DNA of 64,000 nucleotides from Sthenelais limicola. Its lineage: Eukaryota > Annelida > Polychaeta > Phyllodocida > Sigalionidae. Of the stretch, positions 1 through 12,079 are shown piece after piece. The notes below the pieces were generated by a model. The model had not been told where the DNA came from and made no database searches. It worked only from the letters and a program-made list of their open reading frames with translations. The DNA is taken from assembly GCA_942159475.1 (NCBI GenBank), contig OW804094.1, positions 46,496,966 through 46,560,965 of the forward strand, in the 5' to 3' direction. The translations under genes and the position numbers were made by a program. How positions within the stretch are numbered: the first letter of the stretch is position 1; every line of letters starts with the position of its first letter.

Positions 1-1
1 C

Positions 2-1342
2 CTCGCAAGCCATAGGGGTCATTGGGAAAACCCTACAACTCACTCTCTAGTCCATCTATTGAAAACAGTCCTTACCTGCAACAATTTTCAATTCAATGGA
101 AAGCACTATTTACAGGTGGGGGGAACAGCTATGGGGACCAGGGTAGCCCCCTCACTAGCTAATATATACATGGGCGAATTTGAAGACAAACACGTATACA
201 CATACAAACTACAACCAGTCCTGTGGAAAAGGTACATCGATGACATAGTCATGGTGTGGCCACACTCACGGGACGAACTCACTGCATTCATCACCCACCT
301 GAACAGTTGTACGCGGAACTTGAAGTTCACTGCTGAGATATCTGATACCAGCATTAACTTTCTCGACACAACACTCTATCTTAACGGGTCCCGACTTCTC
401 ACTACGCTTTATAGCAAACCCACCGATAGCCACAACTATCTGCTATATGACTCGTGTCACCCTAGACACGTTAAGGACGGGATCCCTTATTCACAATTCA
501 TCCGCATCAAGCGCATCTGCTCCACCATTGAGGAGTTCAGAATCAACGCTATGAAAATAAGCCTCCATCTCAAGAGGCGCTTATACCCACCCAAACTAGT
601 GGAAGATGCCCTGAGTAAAGTAGAGGCTCTCGATCGAGAAACCCTGCTTGCCCAGCGCAGACCCACGATAACAACCACAAACGAGACACACCGGTTCTTT
701 CTAATCCTAACACACAATCCGACCAACCCGGACCTTAAGTCGTTAGTAAAGAAAAACTGGGCTTACGTGGAAAAAGCCAAGAACATCAGATTCCTCAAAG
801 AAGCCAAGATCACTTTTGGCCTCAGAAGGAATCAAAATCTCAAAGACATCTTGGTACAAGCATCCACCATACCAGAATCCCTCCAACCTCATAGGTGCGA
901 AACACATCCTTGCAAACGTCCCAACACTTGCAAATATTGCCCTCGCATTAACACAGAGGGGAGAATTTGGTGTAGAGAGATAAACCAGGACGTACCCTGC
1001 CATGTTTATGTAAACTGCCAGAGCACAAACCTGATTTATCTCATCACTTGCCAAACTTGCCAAATCCAATATGTGGGCCAAACCAAGAACACAATTGTTA
1101 CTCGGTTTGGAGCACATAAGGATGCCATTAAAAACAACTACGATACCACGGTGGCCAGACACCTACACTCTGACCACCCTGACGTACTCCAAAAATGGGA
1201 TAACATCAACATCTCGATCCTGCACTTAGAAAAAGCTCCACCATGGAGCCAGGCAGCTAAACAAAACCGAGATTGTCACGAGAGCCGATGGATCTCTCGC
1301 CTTAAAACCCTTGTTCCACGCGGTCTAAATATATTGGACTAA
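2..1342 (+). CDS. Penelope-like retroelement polyprotein, 3' part (RT + GIY-YIG endonuclease), 5' truncated by window
   Basis: The frame is open from base 2 to the stop at 1342 (446 codons), so the ORF continues upstream of the window. Seen: GTAMGTRVAPSLANIYM and the reverse-transcriptase active site YIDD (233-244) are the C-terminal half of an RT palm. A Cys-rich segment (about 890-1035) follows, then a GIY-YIG nuclease with LIYLITC and QYVGQT (about 1031-1080), a conserved Arg in TRFGAHK (about 1096-1116) and a downstream Glu in HESRWISRL. RT followed by a GIY-YIG nuclease is the hallmark of Penelope-like elements, which prime reverse transcription at nicked target DNA. There is no frameshift or internal stop in the visible part, so this copy is young or still constrained. 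Upstream domains cannot be seen. A hammerhead-like motif lies 400 bp downstream. Confidence 0.93.
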   Translation, partial: LASHRGHWENPTTHSLVHLLKTVLTCNNFQFNGKHYLQVGGTAMGTRVAPSLANIYMGEFEDKHVYTYKLQPVLWKRYIDDIVMVWPHSRDELTAFITHLNSCTRNLKFTAEISDTSINFLDTTLYLNGSRLLTTLYSKPTDSHNYLLYDSCHPRHVKDGIPYSQFIRIKRICSTIEEFRINAMKISLHLKRRLYPPKLVEDALSKVEALDRETLLAQRRPTITTTNETHRFFLILTHNPTNPDLKSLVKKNWAYVEKAKNIRFLKEAKITFGLRRNQNLKDILVQASTIPESLQPHRCETHPCKRPNTCKYCPRINTEGRIWCREINQDVPCHVYVNCQSTNLIYLITCQTCQIQYVGQTKNTIVTRFGAHKDAIKNNYDTTVARHLHSDHPDVLQKWDNINISILHLEKAPPWSQAAKQNRDCHESRWISRLKTLVPRGLNILD

Positions 1343-3373
1343 AACATCCGTCTGGGGATATTGAGAAACCACACGTTTACAAAATTGATCTGATTTTATC
1401 TCTCTATGCCCCATTCAGGCTACTGACACCCATATGGGGTGTCAAGGACCATGGTCCTACCACCCTTTTCCACCATATCCCAACACCCGATCGACGCCCC
1501 TTGGTGGGTACGCCGACTAGGGCCCCCATTCATGTGAATGGGATGGGAACACCCGGCCTAAAACCGGATAACCTTAAACAAAACATTGCTACACGCCTTT
1601 CTCACTAAATAGTGTTCACAATTAGTAGCTACCAGTAGTATTTAACCCTAAAATAGTTTCAAATACAAAATGTTCTTACTGGGGATAACCCTAATTTTTG
1701 TGGGTCCAGTGTCACACTCTGTATGTGACCAAAGTGACCAAGCTAGCGCCTGATGAGGCCCTTAGGGCCGAAACCACAATAACATTAGCCAAACTACAGA
1801 GAATAATAAAGCAAATGGGTAAATCTCATAATTTAAGACTTTATTTTAATCTTTGTCCCTCTTGTGTTGAAATAATTAGTCCCAGAGACATAAATAAACA
1901 CATAGATTGGAGGGTAGCAAGTACATGGATACTGTTGCTAATGTTGCCGCACGTTACCCTGGTTGTTGCCAGGGGAGGACAGGTGGAATGTTCGATCTGA
2001 ATCCGCGCAGATTCAGTTGTGGTAGCGCAATCAGGGAACACACATCGTCCCAATCTAAGAATATAATATCCTGACTCTTATTGATGTAGCACTTTTATTG
2101 GAGGTTATACAGGTAATCAGACAGACAGGGTGGGCAGAGGTGTTACATCTGGAGCAGAGAGGTGTTAGGGATAAGTGGCATGAGGTTCTTGGGGAGTTAT
2201 AGGACAGAACGTAGACCTACTGGGAATCACACATTTGATCCTTAAGCCAGAAGCAGGACAAGAAGCAAGGCAAGATTGTTAAGTGAGATACCGTAAATCT
2301 GATTTGATCTTAAGCCACACACTCCTGCTTCTGATTTATCTGAGATTAACACCAATTCCAACCTCCCAACACATCAGATTCTTATCACTGATGGACGTTT
2401 ATCTACTCAATAACATATAACTGGCAGATTACCGTAAATCTGCCAATAAAAACGTGGATAGATTATATACCGTACCATGGGTGTAGGTGCAAAAAACACA
2501 GAAAGACTGTGTGCACCATGTAGGCTATCTCTTAACTAACTTGGTTAAAGTAAACTGTAAAATCAAATAAGCCATGCAACTCGACTTATAAGCATTTGAC
2601 ACTTCAATAATTATAAACACCAGTGCTAGTCAAAAACAATTTCCTATATTTAATATATACCAGTATAAGTCTATAACCGGGTCTAACATCAATTATTGGC
2701 CTGCCGAGGACAACGACGAACTGATGACGAAAAATTATGGCAATGTAACAATTGCAATGACCTATACCTCGATCTACGTAAACACAATTGAAATTGCAAT
2801 TAATAGTCTAAATATTCCTCCCTAGCTGGTTCACAAAAATTAAACAAAGACTCAAAGTTAATTACCTTATTACCCGGAACCCGGGCCATAGGTCTCCATC
2901 ACTCGAGGCATATATAGCCAGTCCAAAAAATTACACCTAAGCTATGCCTATGTGCTCATGACGAGTGCTCAGAGGAGCTCCAAATTTCCCGTTTTGGTGC
3001 CGTTGGCGTTGAAACGTTCACTGCCACTGCCACTGGCTTCTTTCCATGAGTGCCACTCATCCTGGCCGCTTTACACATGTTTTACCTGAACGTGTCAATA
3101 AGAGGTACCGCGAGGTAGCCGAAGCAGCAGCACCACACCCAAATACCGATGCTACTGTTCCCTTGTCACGGTTTGTTTACAGCGTTTCGTCGATAGCATA
3201 ATGATGTATGTTATAGTACCAGACATGGCGAAAACTTTAGAACTTTCACCGGTCATCCAAAGTTTTCAGCAGTCCTCCAAAGGGTTCTCCAACGTTTCAT
3301 AGACCTTTTTCACTGGACAGTCGGACCGGTGAAACTTCAGTTTCACCAGTCTGGCATGTCTTTCAACAGTGAC
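1343..3373. other. Intergenic: Penelope-like element 3' region, then unannotated DNA upstream of the Ulp1-PHD gene
   Basis: No coding exon is recognisable. The first 700 bp are probably the untranslated end of the Penelope-like element. A perfect 8-bp inverted repeat GGCAGATT/AATCTGCC with a 6-nt loop lies at 2423-2444, and the motif ATACCGTAAATCTG recurs near 2285. From about 2980 to 3350 the sequence is more GC- and CpG-rich than its surroundings and may hold the promoter or 5' UTR of the downstream gene; no TATA box was identified. Confidence 0.4.
1698..1779 (+). ncRNA. Hammerhead-ribozyme-like motif in the 3' flank of the Penelope-like element
   Basis: The catalytic core pattern CTGATGA, then the stem-loop GGCCCTTAGGGCC, then GAAAC occupies 1750-1774 with no core mismatch. 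Upstream TTGTGGGTC (1698-1706) can pair with ACCACAA (1773-1779), giving a stem III with one bulged G and a GUC cleavage triplet. Stem I is weaker: GTCAC (1711-1715) can pair with GTGAC (1734-1738), but the bases next to the core pair poorly. Hammerhead ribozymes are known components of Penelope-like element terminal repeats, and the position behind the RT/EN ORF fits. Cleavage activity is uncertain. Confidence 0.6.
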
Positions 3374-6272
3374 ATGACAATTCAATTCATTGCAGCCAAA
3401 AGATCAATAGATGAGAAACAGTTCAAAGATCTACCAATGCCAAAGAAAAAGAAAAAGAAAGAACAAAACAAATCCAAAGGTAATACGTTTTTATATTTAT
3501 AACATAATTAATCCATTAAGATAAATGACATTGAAGAATACCTGCCATATTGTGTATTATATGCATGTATAAAGTATAAGTACTGGATGCTGCTCTCAGT
3601 TAGGGCCGGAAGTTAAATGATGAATTGAAGTGGAGCTCATTTAAACTTGTTGATGGTGATTTTATTGGTAATCACAAGCTGACGGGCTTTAGTTGCCTTC
3701 ATCAGCTGTACATACTGTACTTATCCTTACACTTATTAGGGAAAAGTTAGTTAGCAAGAGATTTTTCTTTCTTCTACCTAGGAAAAGAACATATGAAGGT
3801 GTCCTCCGTGGAGGATAAAGAGAAGAAAAATGGTGGGTCCTGAACAACTGGCTATGACAACTAAAATACAATAAAAATCATAAATGCATTTATATTTTGT
3901 GAATGAATGAAAAGAAATTATGCAAAATTATACATTCATAATTTTCATTGTATTCCAGATAAGGCAGAGCACAAATTCATTCAAGATGTTAGCAACATCA
4001 CTACAGAAGTAAATGTACCTGAGTCTTTAACTGTAGGAAACATAACTTTTCGTACAGAAGATCTTTCCACATGTGATGCTTCTGAGTGGCTGAATGACAA
4101 GGTAATCATTTGCTCAGTAACTTTTAAACAAAACCACCATCAATATAAAGATTTCAATACATCATTTTATTTAGAGGGGTGGAGTCGCACTACTAACTGT
4201 TCAAACTTGTGGTTGTGTAGACTGTTGATTTTCATTGAAGGACAACTTAACATTTCAAGCTTCTTTACACCATAATCTTACTCCATATCATTTTGTTAAT
4301 GTATTAGCAATATATGTACCCAGCTGCAAAGATTGACAGTCCTTTCCTCTATTTTCATCTCTCACTCTCAATTGTCACTCTCATACCTTCCACTCTCACC
4401 CCTGCCTTCCTCTCGCCAGACATCTGCCTCGCTCTCCCCATTCTACTCTCCCTCCCTCCCCTGGGGACTTTCTGTCCCCACTTCTCTCTAATTTCTCATT
4501 CCACTCCTCCTATATTCACTCCCTATTGCGTACCCATTATATAAGTATAAGGATTACATATTATACATACCAGATTGTGCATGCATATCTTGCGCTATTG
4601 GCAAAAGAGGGTAATGGCACACTGAGAACAACGATCTATTCATTCTCCTGCTTTCTGGCAACGCTCTGGGATCAGAAGTTGTACCAACGTTGGATATTTA
4701 ATAAGGTGAGGTAGAAACACTGAGATGAGAATAGCATTTTGATGATAACAACATTAGACATAAAAGGATCATTACATTGACTTGAAAGACTGACTGTTAT
4801 CAAATTTGTTTAGCTTTGCTACTTATAACTTTATTTGAGTTTATATCCATTAGTATATCTTGCTATGCTCCTAAAAGGTTTTGAGACCACTAAAGTTGAC
4901 CATTCTGGCTGATGCCATTCATTTCGCATTCATATTCATCAAGACAGACTTCAAATTGGTTTATATGGAGTGTAAAATTAAATTTAGAGATGTTTCCTCA
5001 TAATACTTTCCACTGAGAATGATTTTCATTTGTCATGGCAATGAGAGGACCTGAGCGAAAATGATAGAAATGAATTTGGAATGATGCAATAGACATTAAG
5101 GTGGACTACTGCTGATACATTTATGTACAATGACCACTGGCTATTATGATTCAAGCAGGAGTCACTTAGGGATGTGCATTCTGATTGTCTTCTATGTCTT
5201 TAATGATATATTAAACATTTTTTCAGGTAAATTTGACAATGTATACCCACATCTTCATGCCCATCTGCAAAGACAACCACTGGACGTTATTTGTAGCCAA
5301 TATCAGAGAAAGGACTATTGCGATTTTAGACCCGCTTCAGCAAAACTCTTGGCCAGTGGCAAAGCAGTATCTCAAGCATTGGATGTAAGACATTTTCACT
5401 ACTTTTCTAATAAATACTGGTTAACTAACAAGTTGGTTCAAGGAGCGTGAATGTTGTATGATTTGTGTAGCAAAGAGTGCAACTGAAACCAATGAGTTAG
5501 ATAACAGATTAATTTTCTTTGCTGTCAATGGTAAAAATAGGAAAAAAATCATTATTTTGAATTTCAGCTGTAATCTTTGGTGATGATATGTCAAATTCTT
5601 TATAGTTAATATGCTAAAACAAAAACAATATATCTTCAAATGAAAATGTTGCATTTGGGAACAATTCAATGTAATGTGATGTTTGAATCTTCATCACAGA
5701 GAATTCTTAAAAGCCCGTTCAAGCCATTTGAGTGAAACTGTTGATCAATGGAAGGTGGTCAATTATGACCATGCACAGCAAATAGATGGTAGCAGCTGTG
5801 GAGTTTTCATCTTGATGGTAAGTTATTTCTCTTTAATGAGACAATTGTTAAATAGATATATCATATGAAATATCTTATCAAGCAGTTTGTTTTCACATTA
5901 AAATTATTCATAGTATTACTGTCATGTCAGCCTGATACCATTCATCATTATAAGTAGATAACTCAGACCTAATGACTAATCATTCCATTCCAGTATGCTG
6001 AACAAATAGCTCGTGGGTTTGTACCAAAGATACTGAAGCAATGTCATGTTGACAAGTACAGACAAACAATAAAATCAAGACTTATTAACAATGCAAGAGA
6101 AATGAATGATGCTGAGTTGTGTGAACTGCCATTTTGTAACAGGCCACAAGGAACACTTCTTGACTGGATCCAATGTGACAGCTGCGATCGGTGGATCCAT
6201 TGTATATGTGGTGAAACTAACAAGAATGTTGATACCTATATCTGCTTAATATGTGTTGCAATGGGTTATTAA
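3374..6272 (+). CDS. Ulp1/SENP-type (C48) cysteine protease with C-terminal PHD finger, six exons
   Basis: Proposed exons: 3374-3479, 3959-4101, 4574-4705, 5227-5384, 5700-5817, 5994-6272. All junctions are GT-AG, phases match, and the sum is 936 nt = 311 aa plus stop. Residues 1-35 are Lys-rich (NLS-like). Residues about 60-228 are a Ulp1 fold: ITFRTEDLSTCDASEWLND, then the catalytic His145 (CKDNHWTLF), Asp162 (ILDPL), oxyanion Gln207 and Cys213 (QQIDGSSCGVF). A PHD finger follows with ligands C262, C267, C280, C283, H288, C291, C303 and C306; the first pair has four intervening residues rather than the usual two. The family cleaves SUMO-like proteins from targets, and the PHD suggests chromatin targeting (inference). 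The first exon is uncertain: ATG 3374 could instead be part of an internal exon with an acceptor at 3394/3395. It may be transposon-derived cargo, since Ulp1 domains are common in DNA transposons, but no transposase is visible nearby. Confidence 0.85.
4335..4540 (+). repeat. CT-rich dispersed repeat in intron 2 of the Ulp1-PHD gene
   Basis: This is a strongly pyrimidine-biased stretch (TCTCACTCTC, CACTCTCACCCCTG, CTCCCTCCC). A second copy with the same order of short motifs lies at 15525-15830, and shorter relatives at 12130-12195 and 41035-41105. It looks like the low-complexity part of a dispersed retroposon. It sits upstream of the acceptor of the third exon and could lengthen its polypyrimidine tract. 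Confidence 0.6.
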
Positions 6273-6700
6273 TTCCTCCCTTTCCTCAGCTACACCTACT
6301 CCAACACTACAATTGAGGCATGCTCTTTCCTTTTTATTATGAGGTGGTACAGTGGGGTCAGTGGCTCCACTTAGCTGATTCTATTTATAACCTCATATTC
6401 ATAGTGGCTGGCTGACTGACTGTCACGCCACCTGGTGGTACAATAGAATGTCTATGTACATATTTGATGTCTTTCAAAAATCAATATGTTTAAAATATTC
6501 AAATTATCCATGACCCCCAATAATATTGCTTTGCTGGTCACTTTACAGAAGAATTTGAAATTCTTCAATTAATCATGCAGCCCCCTATTTAACAGAATTT
6601 GTGTTTGGCAATTATTACTGGAGTTGTTGAGATTTTCCATGGACCCTATTGTATAGCAAAGTTTCTCTGGCTAAATAAAGGTTGTTGAGGTAGTCAGCCT
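6273..6700 (+). other. Putative 3' UTR and polyadenylation region of the Ulp1-PHD gene
   Basis: The first convincing plus-strand AATAAA after the stop codon is at 6674-6679, followed by GT-rich sequence (TTGTTGAGG, TTTGTGTG) as expected of a cleavage/polyadenylation site. The true end is not proven by sequence alone. Confidence 0.4.
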
Positions 6701-6989
6701 TTGTGTGCCAATAAGCCTGCTCATTCTTGCCCGTTTCATATTGTATAGTATTTTATCTGCAAAGGCAATCACTTTTCCTTCCTGGGTCACTTGTTGGGCT
6801 GTGTTCCCAGGATAGCATCCATTTGGCACTAGAGATGGAATTGAATGTAGCAATGGGTTTTCCCCTTTGAGAGTACCAATGATTAAGTAAGAGTATTAAT
6901 TAATTGATCACTATTTCTGTTGGAGATATAGTAAGTGAGTTGAAATGTGAGTTGAATTAATAGTAGTAATGGTATAGTAGATATTGATA

Positions 6990-9900
6990 ATGTCAGGTTT
7001 CAGGTTGACGATAGTAGATATCAATGATATGAGTTTCATTTTGGAGGTTTCTGACAGTAGTTGGTAATAAAGAAAGTTGCATTTGAGAGGTTTATAATAG
7101 TAGTTCGTAGTGATTAAGTTGTGGTTAAGGCTGGTTATTGTTAAGTATATAAGTTGTTTTTAGGAGGTTTACAATGGTAGTTGTTAATGATATAAGTTGT
7201 ATTTAGGGGCTTTACAATAGTAGTTGTTAATGATATAAGTTGTTTTTAGGAGGTTTTACAATAGTAGTTGTTAATGATATAAGTTGTTTTTAGGAGGTTT
7301 ACAATAGTAGTTGTTGATGATATAATTTGCATTTGGGAGGTTTATGACAGTAGTTGTTAATGATATAAGTTGTTTTTAGGATGTTTACAATAGTAGTTGT
7401 TAATGATATAAGTTATATTTGGGAGATTTATGACAGTACTTGTTAATTATATAAGTTGCATTTGGGAGGTTTACGATAGTAGTTGTTAATGATATAAGTT
7501 GTATTTAGGAGGTTTACGATAGTTGTTACTGATATAAGTTGTTTTTAGGAGGTTTACGATAGTAGTTGTTAATTATATAAGTTGCATTTGGGAGGTTTAC
7601 AATAGTAGTTGTTAATGATATAAGTTGCATTTGGGAGGTTTACAATAGTAGTTGTTAATGATATAAGTTGTTTTTAGGAGGTTAACGATAGTTGTTACTG
7701 ATATAAGTTGCATTTGGGAGGTTTACGAAAGTAGTTGTTAATGATATTAGTTGTTTTTAGGAGGTTTTACGATAGTAGTTGTTAATGATATAAGTTGTAT
7801 TTAGGGGGTTTACGATAGTAGTTGTTAATGATGTAAGTTATATTTGGGAGGTTTATGACAGTAGTTGTTAATGATATAAGTTGTTTTTAGGATGTTTACA
7901 ATAGTAGTTGTTAATGATATAAGTTGCATTTGGGAGGTTTACGATAGTAGTTGTTAATGATATAAGTTGTTTTTAGGAGGTTTACGATAGTAGTTATTAA
8001 TGATATAAGTTCTTTTTAGGATGTTTACAATAGTAGTTGTTAATGATATAAGTTGCATTTGGGAGGTTTACAATAGTAGTTGTTAATGATATAAGTTGTT
8101 TTCAGGAGGTTAACGATAGTTGTTACTGATATAAGTTGCATTTGGGAGGTTTACGAAAGTAGTTGTTAATGATATTAGGTGTTTTTAGGAGGTTTTACGA
8201 TAGTAGTTGTTAATTATATAAGTTGCATTTGGGAGGTTTACAATAGTAGTTGTTAATGATATAATTTGCATTTGGGAGGTTTACGATAGTAGTTGTTAAT
8301 GATATAAGTTGTTTTTAGGATGTTTACAATAGTAGTTATTAATGATGTAAGTTGTATTTGGGAGGTTTACAATAGTAGTTGTTAATGATATAAGTTGTTT
8401 TTAGGAGGTTTACGAAAGTAGTTGTTAATGATATTTGTTGTTTTTAGGAGGTTTACGATAGTAGTTGTTAATGATATAAGTTGTATTAAGGGGGTTTACA
8501 ATAGTAGTTGTTAATGATATAAGTTGCATTTGGGAGGTTTACGATAGTAGTTGTTAATGATATAAGTTGTTTTTAGGAGGTTTACGATAGTAGTTATTAA
8601 TTATATAAGTTCTTTTTAGGATGTTTACAATAGTAGTTGTTAATGATATAAGTTGCATTTGGGAGGTTTACGATAGTTGTTGTTGATGATATAATTTGTT
8701 TTTAGGAGGTTTACAATAGTAGTTGTTAATGATATAAGTTGTTTTTAGGAGGTTAACGATAGTTGTTACTGATATAAGTTGCATTTGGGAGGTTTACGAA
8801 AGTAGTTGTTAATGATATTAGTTGTTTTTAGGAGGTTTTACGATAGTAGTTGTTAATGATATAAGTTGTATTTAGGGGGTTTACGATAGTAGTTGTTAAT
8901 GATGTAAGTAATATTTGGGAGGTTTATGACAGTAGTTGTTAATGATATAAGTTGTTTTTAGGATGTTTACAATAGTAGTTGTTAATGATATAAGTTGCAT
9001 TTGGGAGGTTTACGATAGTAGTTGTTAATGATATAAGTTGTTTTTAGGAGGTTTACGATAGTAGTTATTAATGATATAAGTTCTTTTTAGGATGTTTACA
9101 ATAGTAGTTGTTAATGATATAAGTTGCATTTGGGAGGTTTACAATAGTAGTTGTTAATGATATAAGTTGTTTTTAGGAGGTTAACGATAGTTGTTACTGA
9201 TATAAGTTGCATTTGGGAGGTTTACGAAAGTAGTTGTTAATGATATTAGTTGTTTTTAGGAGGTTTTACGATAGTAGTTGTTAATGATATAAGTTGTATT
9301 TAGGGGGTTTACGATAGTAGTTGTTAATGATATAAGTTGTATTTAGGGGGTTTACGATAGTAGTTGTTAATGATATAAGTTATATTTGGGAGGTTTATGA
9401 CAGTAGTTGTTAATGATATAAGTTGTTTTTAGGAGGTTTACGATAGTAGTTGTTAATGATATAAGTTGTTTTTAGGAGGTTAACGATAGTTGTTACTGAT
9501 ATAAGTTGCATTTGGGAGGTTTACGAAAGTAGTTGTTAATGATATTAGTTGTTTTTAGGAGGTTTTACGAAAGTAGTTGTTAATGATATTAGTTGTTTTT
9601 AGGAGGTTTTACGATAGTAGTTGTTATGATATAAGTTGCATTTGGGAGGTTTACGATAGTAGTTATTAATGATATAAGTTGTATTTGGGAGGTTTATGAT
9701 AGATCTTAGGCATATTATTTGTATTTTGGATGTTTATGATAGTTGTTCATGATGTGAGTAGCAATTGGGGGTTATGATAGTAGTTGTTAAAGATATGAGT
9801 TGCAATTGGGAGGTTGTAATATTTACTGTTGATTATATTAGTTGAATTAGTTTATGATAGTAGTTGTAAATGATATAAGGTACATGGTTACTGTTAATAA

Positions 9901-10510
9901 TATAAGTTGTATTTGGGAGGTTTATGATAGAACTATGCATTTGGGGGTTTGGAACAGTAGATGCTAGGGATATAAGTTGTATTTAGGAGGTTTATAATAG
10001 TAATTCTTAATGATTTTGGGGTTTTTAATGGTTTATGTAAACTATATAAATTACCTATGGGAGATTTTTAATAATAGATGTAAATGATATAATTTGTATT
10101 TCAGGGTTCATAATAGCAGATGTTAGAGATGTAAGTTGTATTTAAGAGGTTTATGATAATAAATGCTAATGATATGAGTTACATTTGGGAGGTTATTATA
10201 GTAGTTGTCCATAATATAAGTTGCATTTTGGGGTTTGTAAAACTAGATGTTAGTGATATGAGTTGTACTTTTAAGAGGTTTATGATAATAATTGTTAATG
10301 ATATGAGTTACATTTGGGGGTTGGTAATAGTATGTTAGTGATGTAAATTGCAATTTGGAGTTTTATGATAGTTGGGGTTAATGATATGAATTGCATTTGG
10401 GAGCTTCATGATAGTAAATGTTAATGATAAGTTACATTTGGGGGTTTGTAATAATTACTTTTGATGATATTAGTTGTATTTGGGAGGTTTAGGAAATCAC
10501 ATTTGGGTAT
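6990..10510 (+). repeat. 43-bp minisatellite array, about 80 units, with higher-order structure
   Basis: The unit is about 43 bp: GTAGTTGTTAATGATATAAG, then TTG plus one of CATTTGGG / TTTTTAGG / TATTTAGG, then AGGTTTACGATA. Between about 7130 and 9720 units are close to consensus; both edges (6990-7130 and 9720-10510) degrade gradually, as expected where homogenisation is weaker. Some units are 39 bp (GGTTAACGATAGTTGTTACT). A block of roughly 0.5 kb near 7700-8230 recurs at about 8770-9300, displaced by 1071 bp (about 25 units), so segments of the array were duplicated. No coding potential. Confidence 0.95.
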
Positions 10511-10519
10511 TTCGATATA

Positions 10520-11450
10520 GCTGTTAATGGATAGGTGTTGAATTTACTGTTTTGTAACAATAGTTATTAATGCATATAATTCGCATGTGGGGTTTGTAAT
10601 AGAATGTGTTCAGGATAGATGCTGCACTTTTGGGAGTGTAATATCTTTATTTCTCTAACCCAATCAAAATTTAAAAACTGCTTCATTAGTCTTGAGTCAT
10701 GGGTTCCAATTAATTTAGATGTTAATTTAGATGTTAATTTATACTTTAATTATTGATAATATCATTTTGTTTAATTTAGATCAATTGGTCCATGGAAATT
10801 ATTCAGACTCAACATACAACTCCGATTTTGTTCCTCCTTTTTAAAACCTTCAATCATTTGATACTTTGACACTGCACTCTTAACATGGTTTTCACCAGGT
10901 ACACTTAGCAAAGCATCAAGCTGGTTCGTATCCAGGCAATTTCTCTTTATATATTATAGTTATCTGAGTTTTTGCCCACTGGGATTCAGAACAGAGGGGT
11001 CAGTAAATCTATTCAATACTACGCATATGTGAATGTCTCTTTCTCACTGTATCACCCTTACATTTCTGTAGTAAATGGCTGTAATATTTAGTAAAGTGGC
11101 TGTATTTTGGTATTGTGATATTACTATGTATACTTTCTATTCACTCTAGAACCCTGTGTATGAGGTTCATTCATTGTGGAAACTGGTCAGGAAAACTAAT
11201 AATATTACCAGAATTCTTAGTCTTAGTCTGCAACATTCTATTATTATCATTGTATATCAGATTTAGATGCTCAATACTCAAACACCTTAATTGTCTTTGT
11301 ACTCTTAATATGGCTTCACTTCCAACCCTTAGCGTGCAATATGCTGTTTCCTACCCAGATATCCCAGTCTACTGGGGAATACACAGCCTATTGCAACAGA
11401 CTGGGACGCTGGTTATGCTAATATTGCTGAGGGTCCTGACGCCACATTAT
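10520..11450. other. AT-rich noncoding DNA, no gene seen
   Basis: Nothing beyond short direct repeats (AGATGTTAATTT near 10718-10740). The 123-codon open frame at 11115-11486 has no recognisable domain and no coding signature I trust. Confidence 0.4.
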
Positions 11451-11456
11451 GAATTC

Positions 11457-11655
11457 TTGAGAGGTACTTCACTAATCTCCATATAGCAATCAGGACAACT
11501 GTCAGAACGTGACCACTAACTAACTTACTCATGTTGAAATCCACCTGGTTATTGTTGAGAGGTACTTCACTAATCTCCATATAGCAATCAGGACAACTGT
11601 CAGAACGTGACCACTAACTAACTTACTCATGGTGAATTCCACCTGGTTATTGTTG
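11457..11655 (+). repeat. 98-bp tandem duplication, two copies
   Basis: The segment starting GAGAGGTACTTCACTAATCT at 11459 is repeated at 11557, ending in CCACCTGGTTATTGTTGA in both copies. The copies are almost identical, so the duplication is recent. A diverged relative of its right half plus flank lies at 12295-12500. Confidence 0.9.
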
Positions 11656-12079
11656 AAAATGATAGTTAAATTTAAAGAACCTTGCAAAAGAAAGTAGAGG
11701 AAATATCAGTAATGACCTTCAAGCATAATTCTTGAACTTAATGTATGTAAAATCAAAAGTATTCTTGAAAAAGGGAAAGTAGAAACAGACATAGAGATTT
11801 TGTAGCAAGGTTCATACAGCTAATATTCAATACAATAACAAATAGAGATACTATACCCAATTGGGTGTAATTCAATAATTATTGTGAAACCTGTAAATAG
11901 CAAAAAGCTAAAAAAAAAAAGCTAAGCTGGTTGACTCTTAAAAACAAAACAGATCTGAAAGCCCTTCACGGGAAGTAGAGCTAGCATTAATCAACTCTTC
12001 CTTGAATGCCAACCCATATTATGTAATGGCAGCACAAAGCCCATATTACTCTTGTCATAGATTACTACTTCATTGTTAA

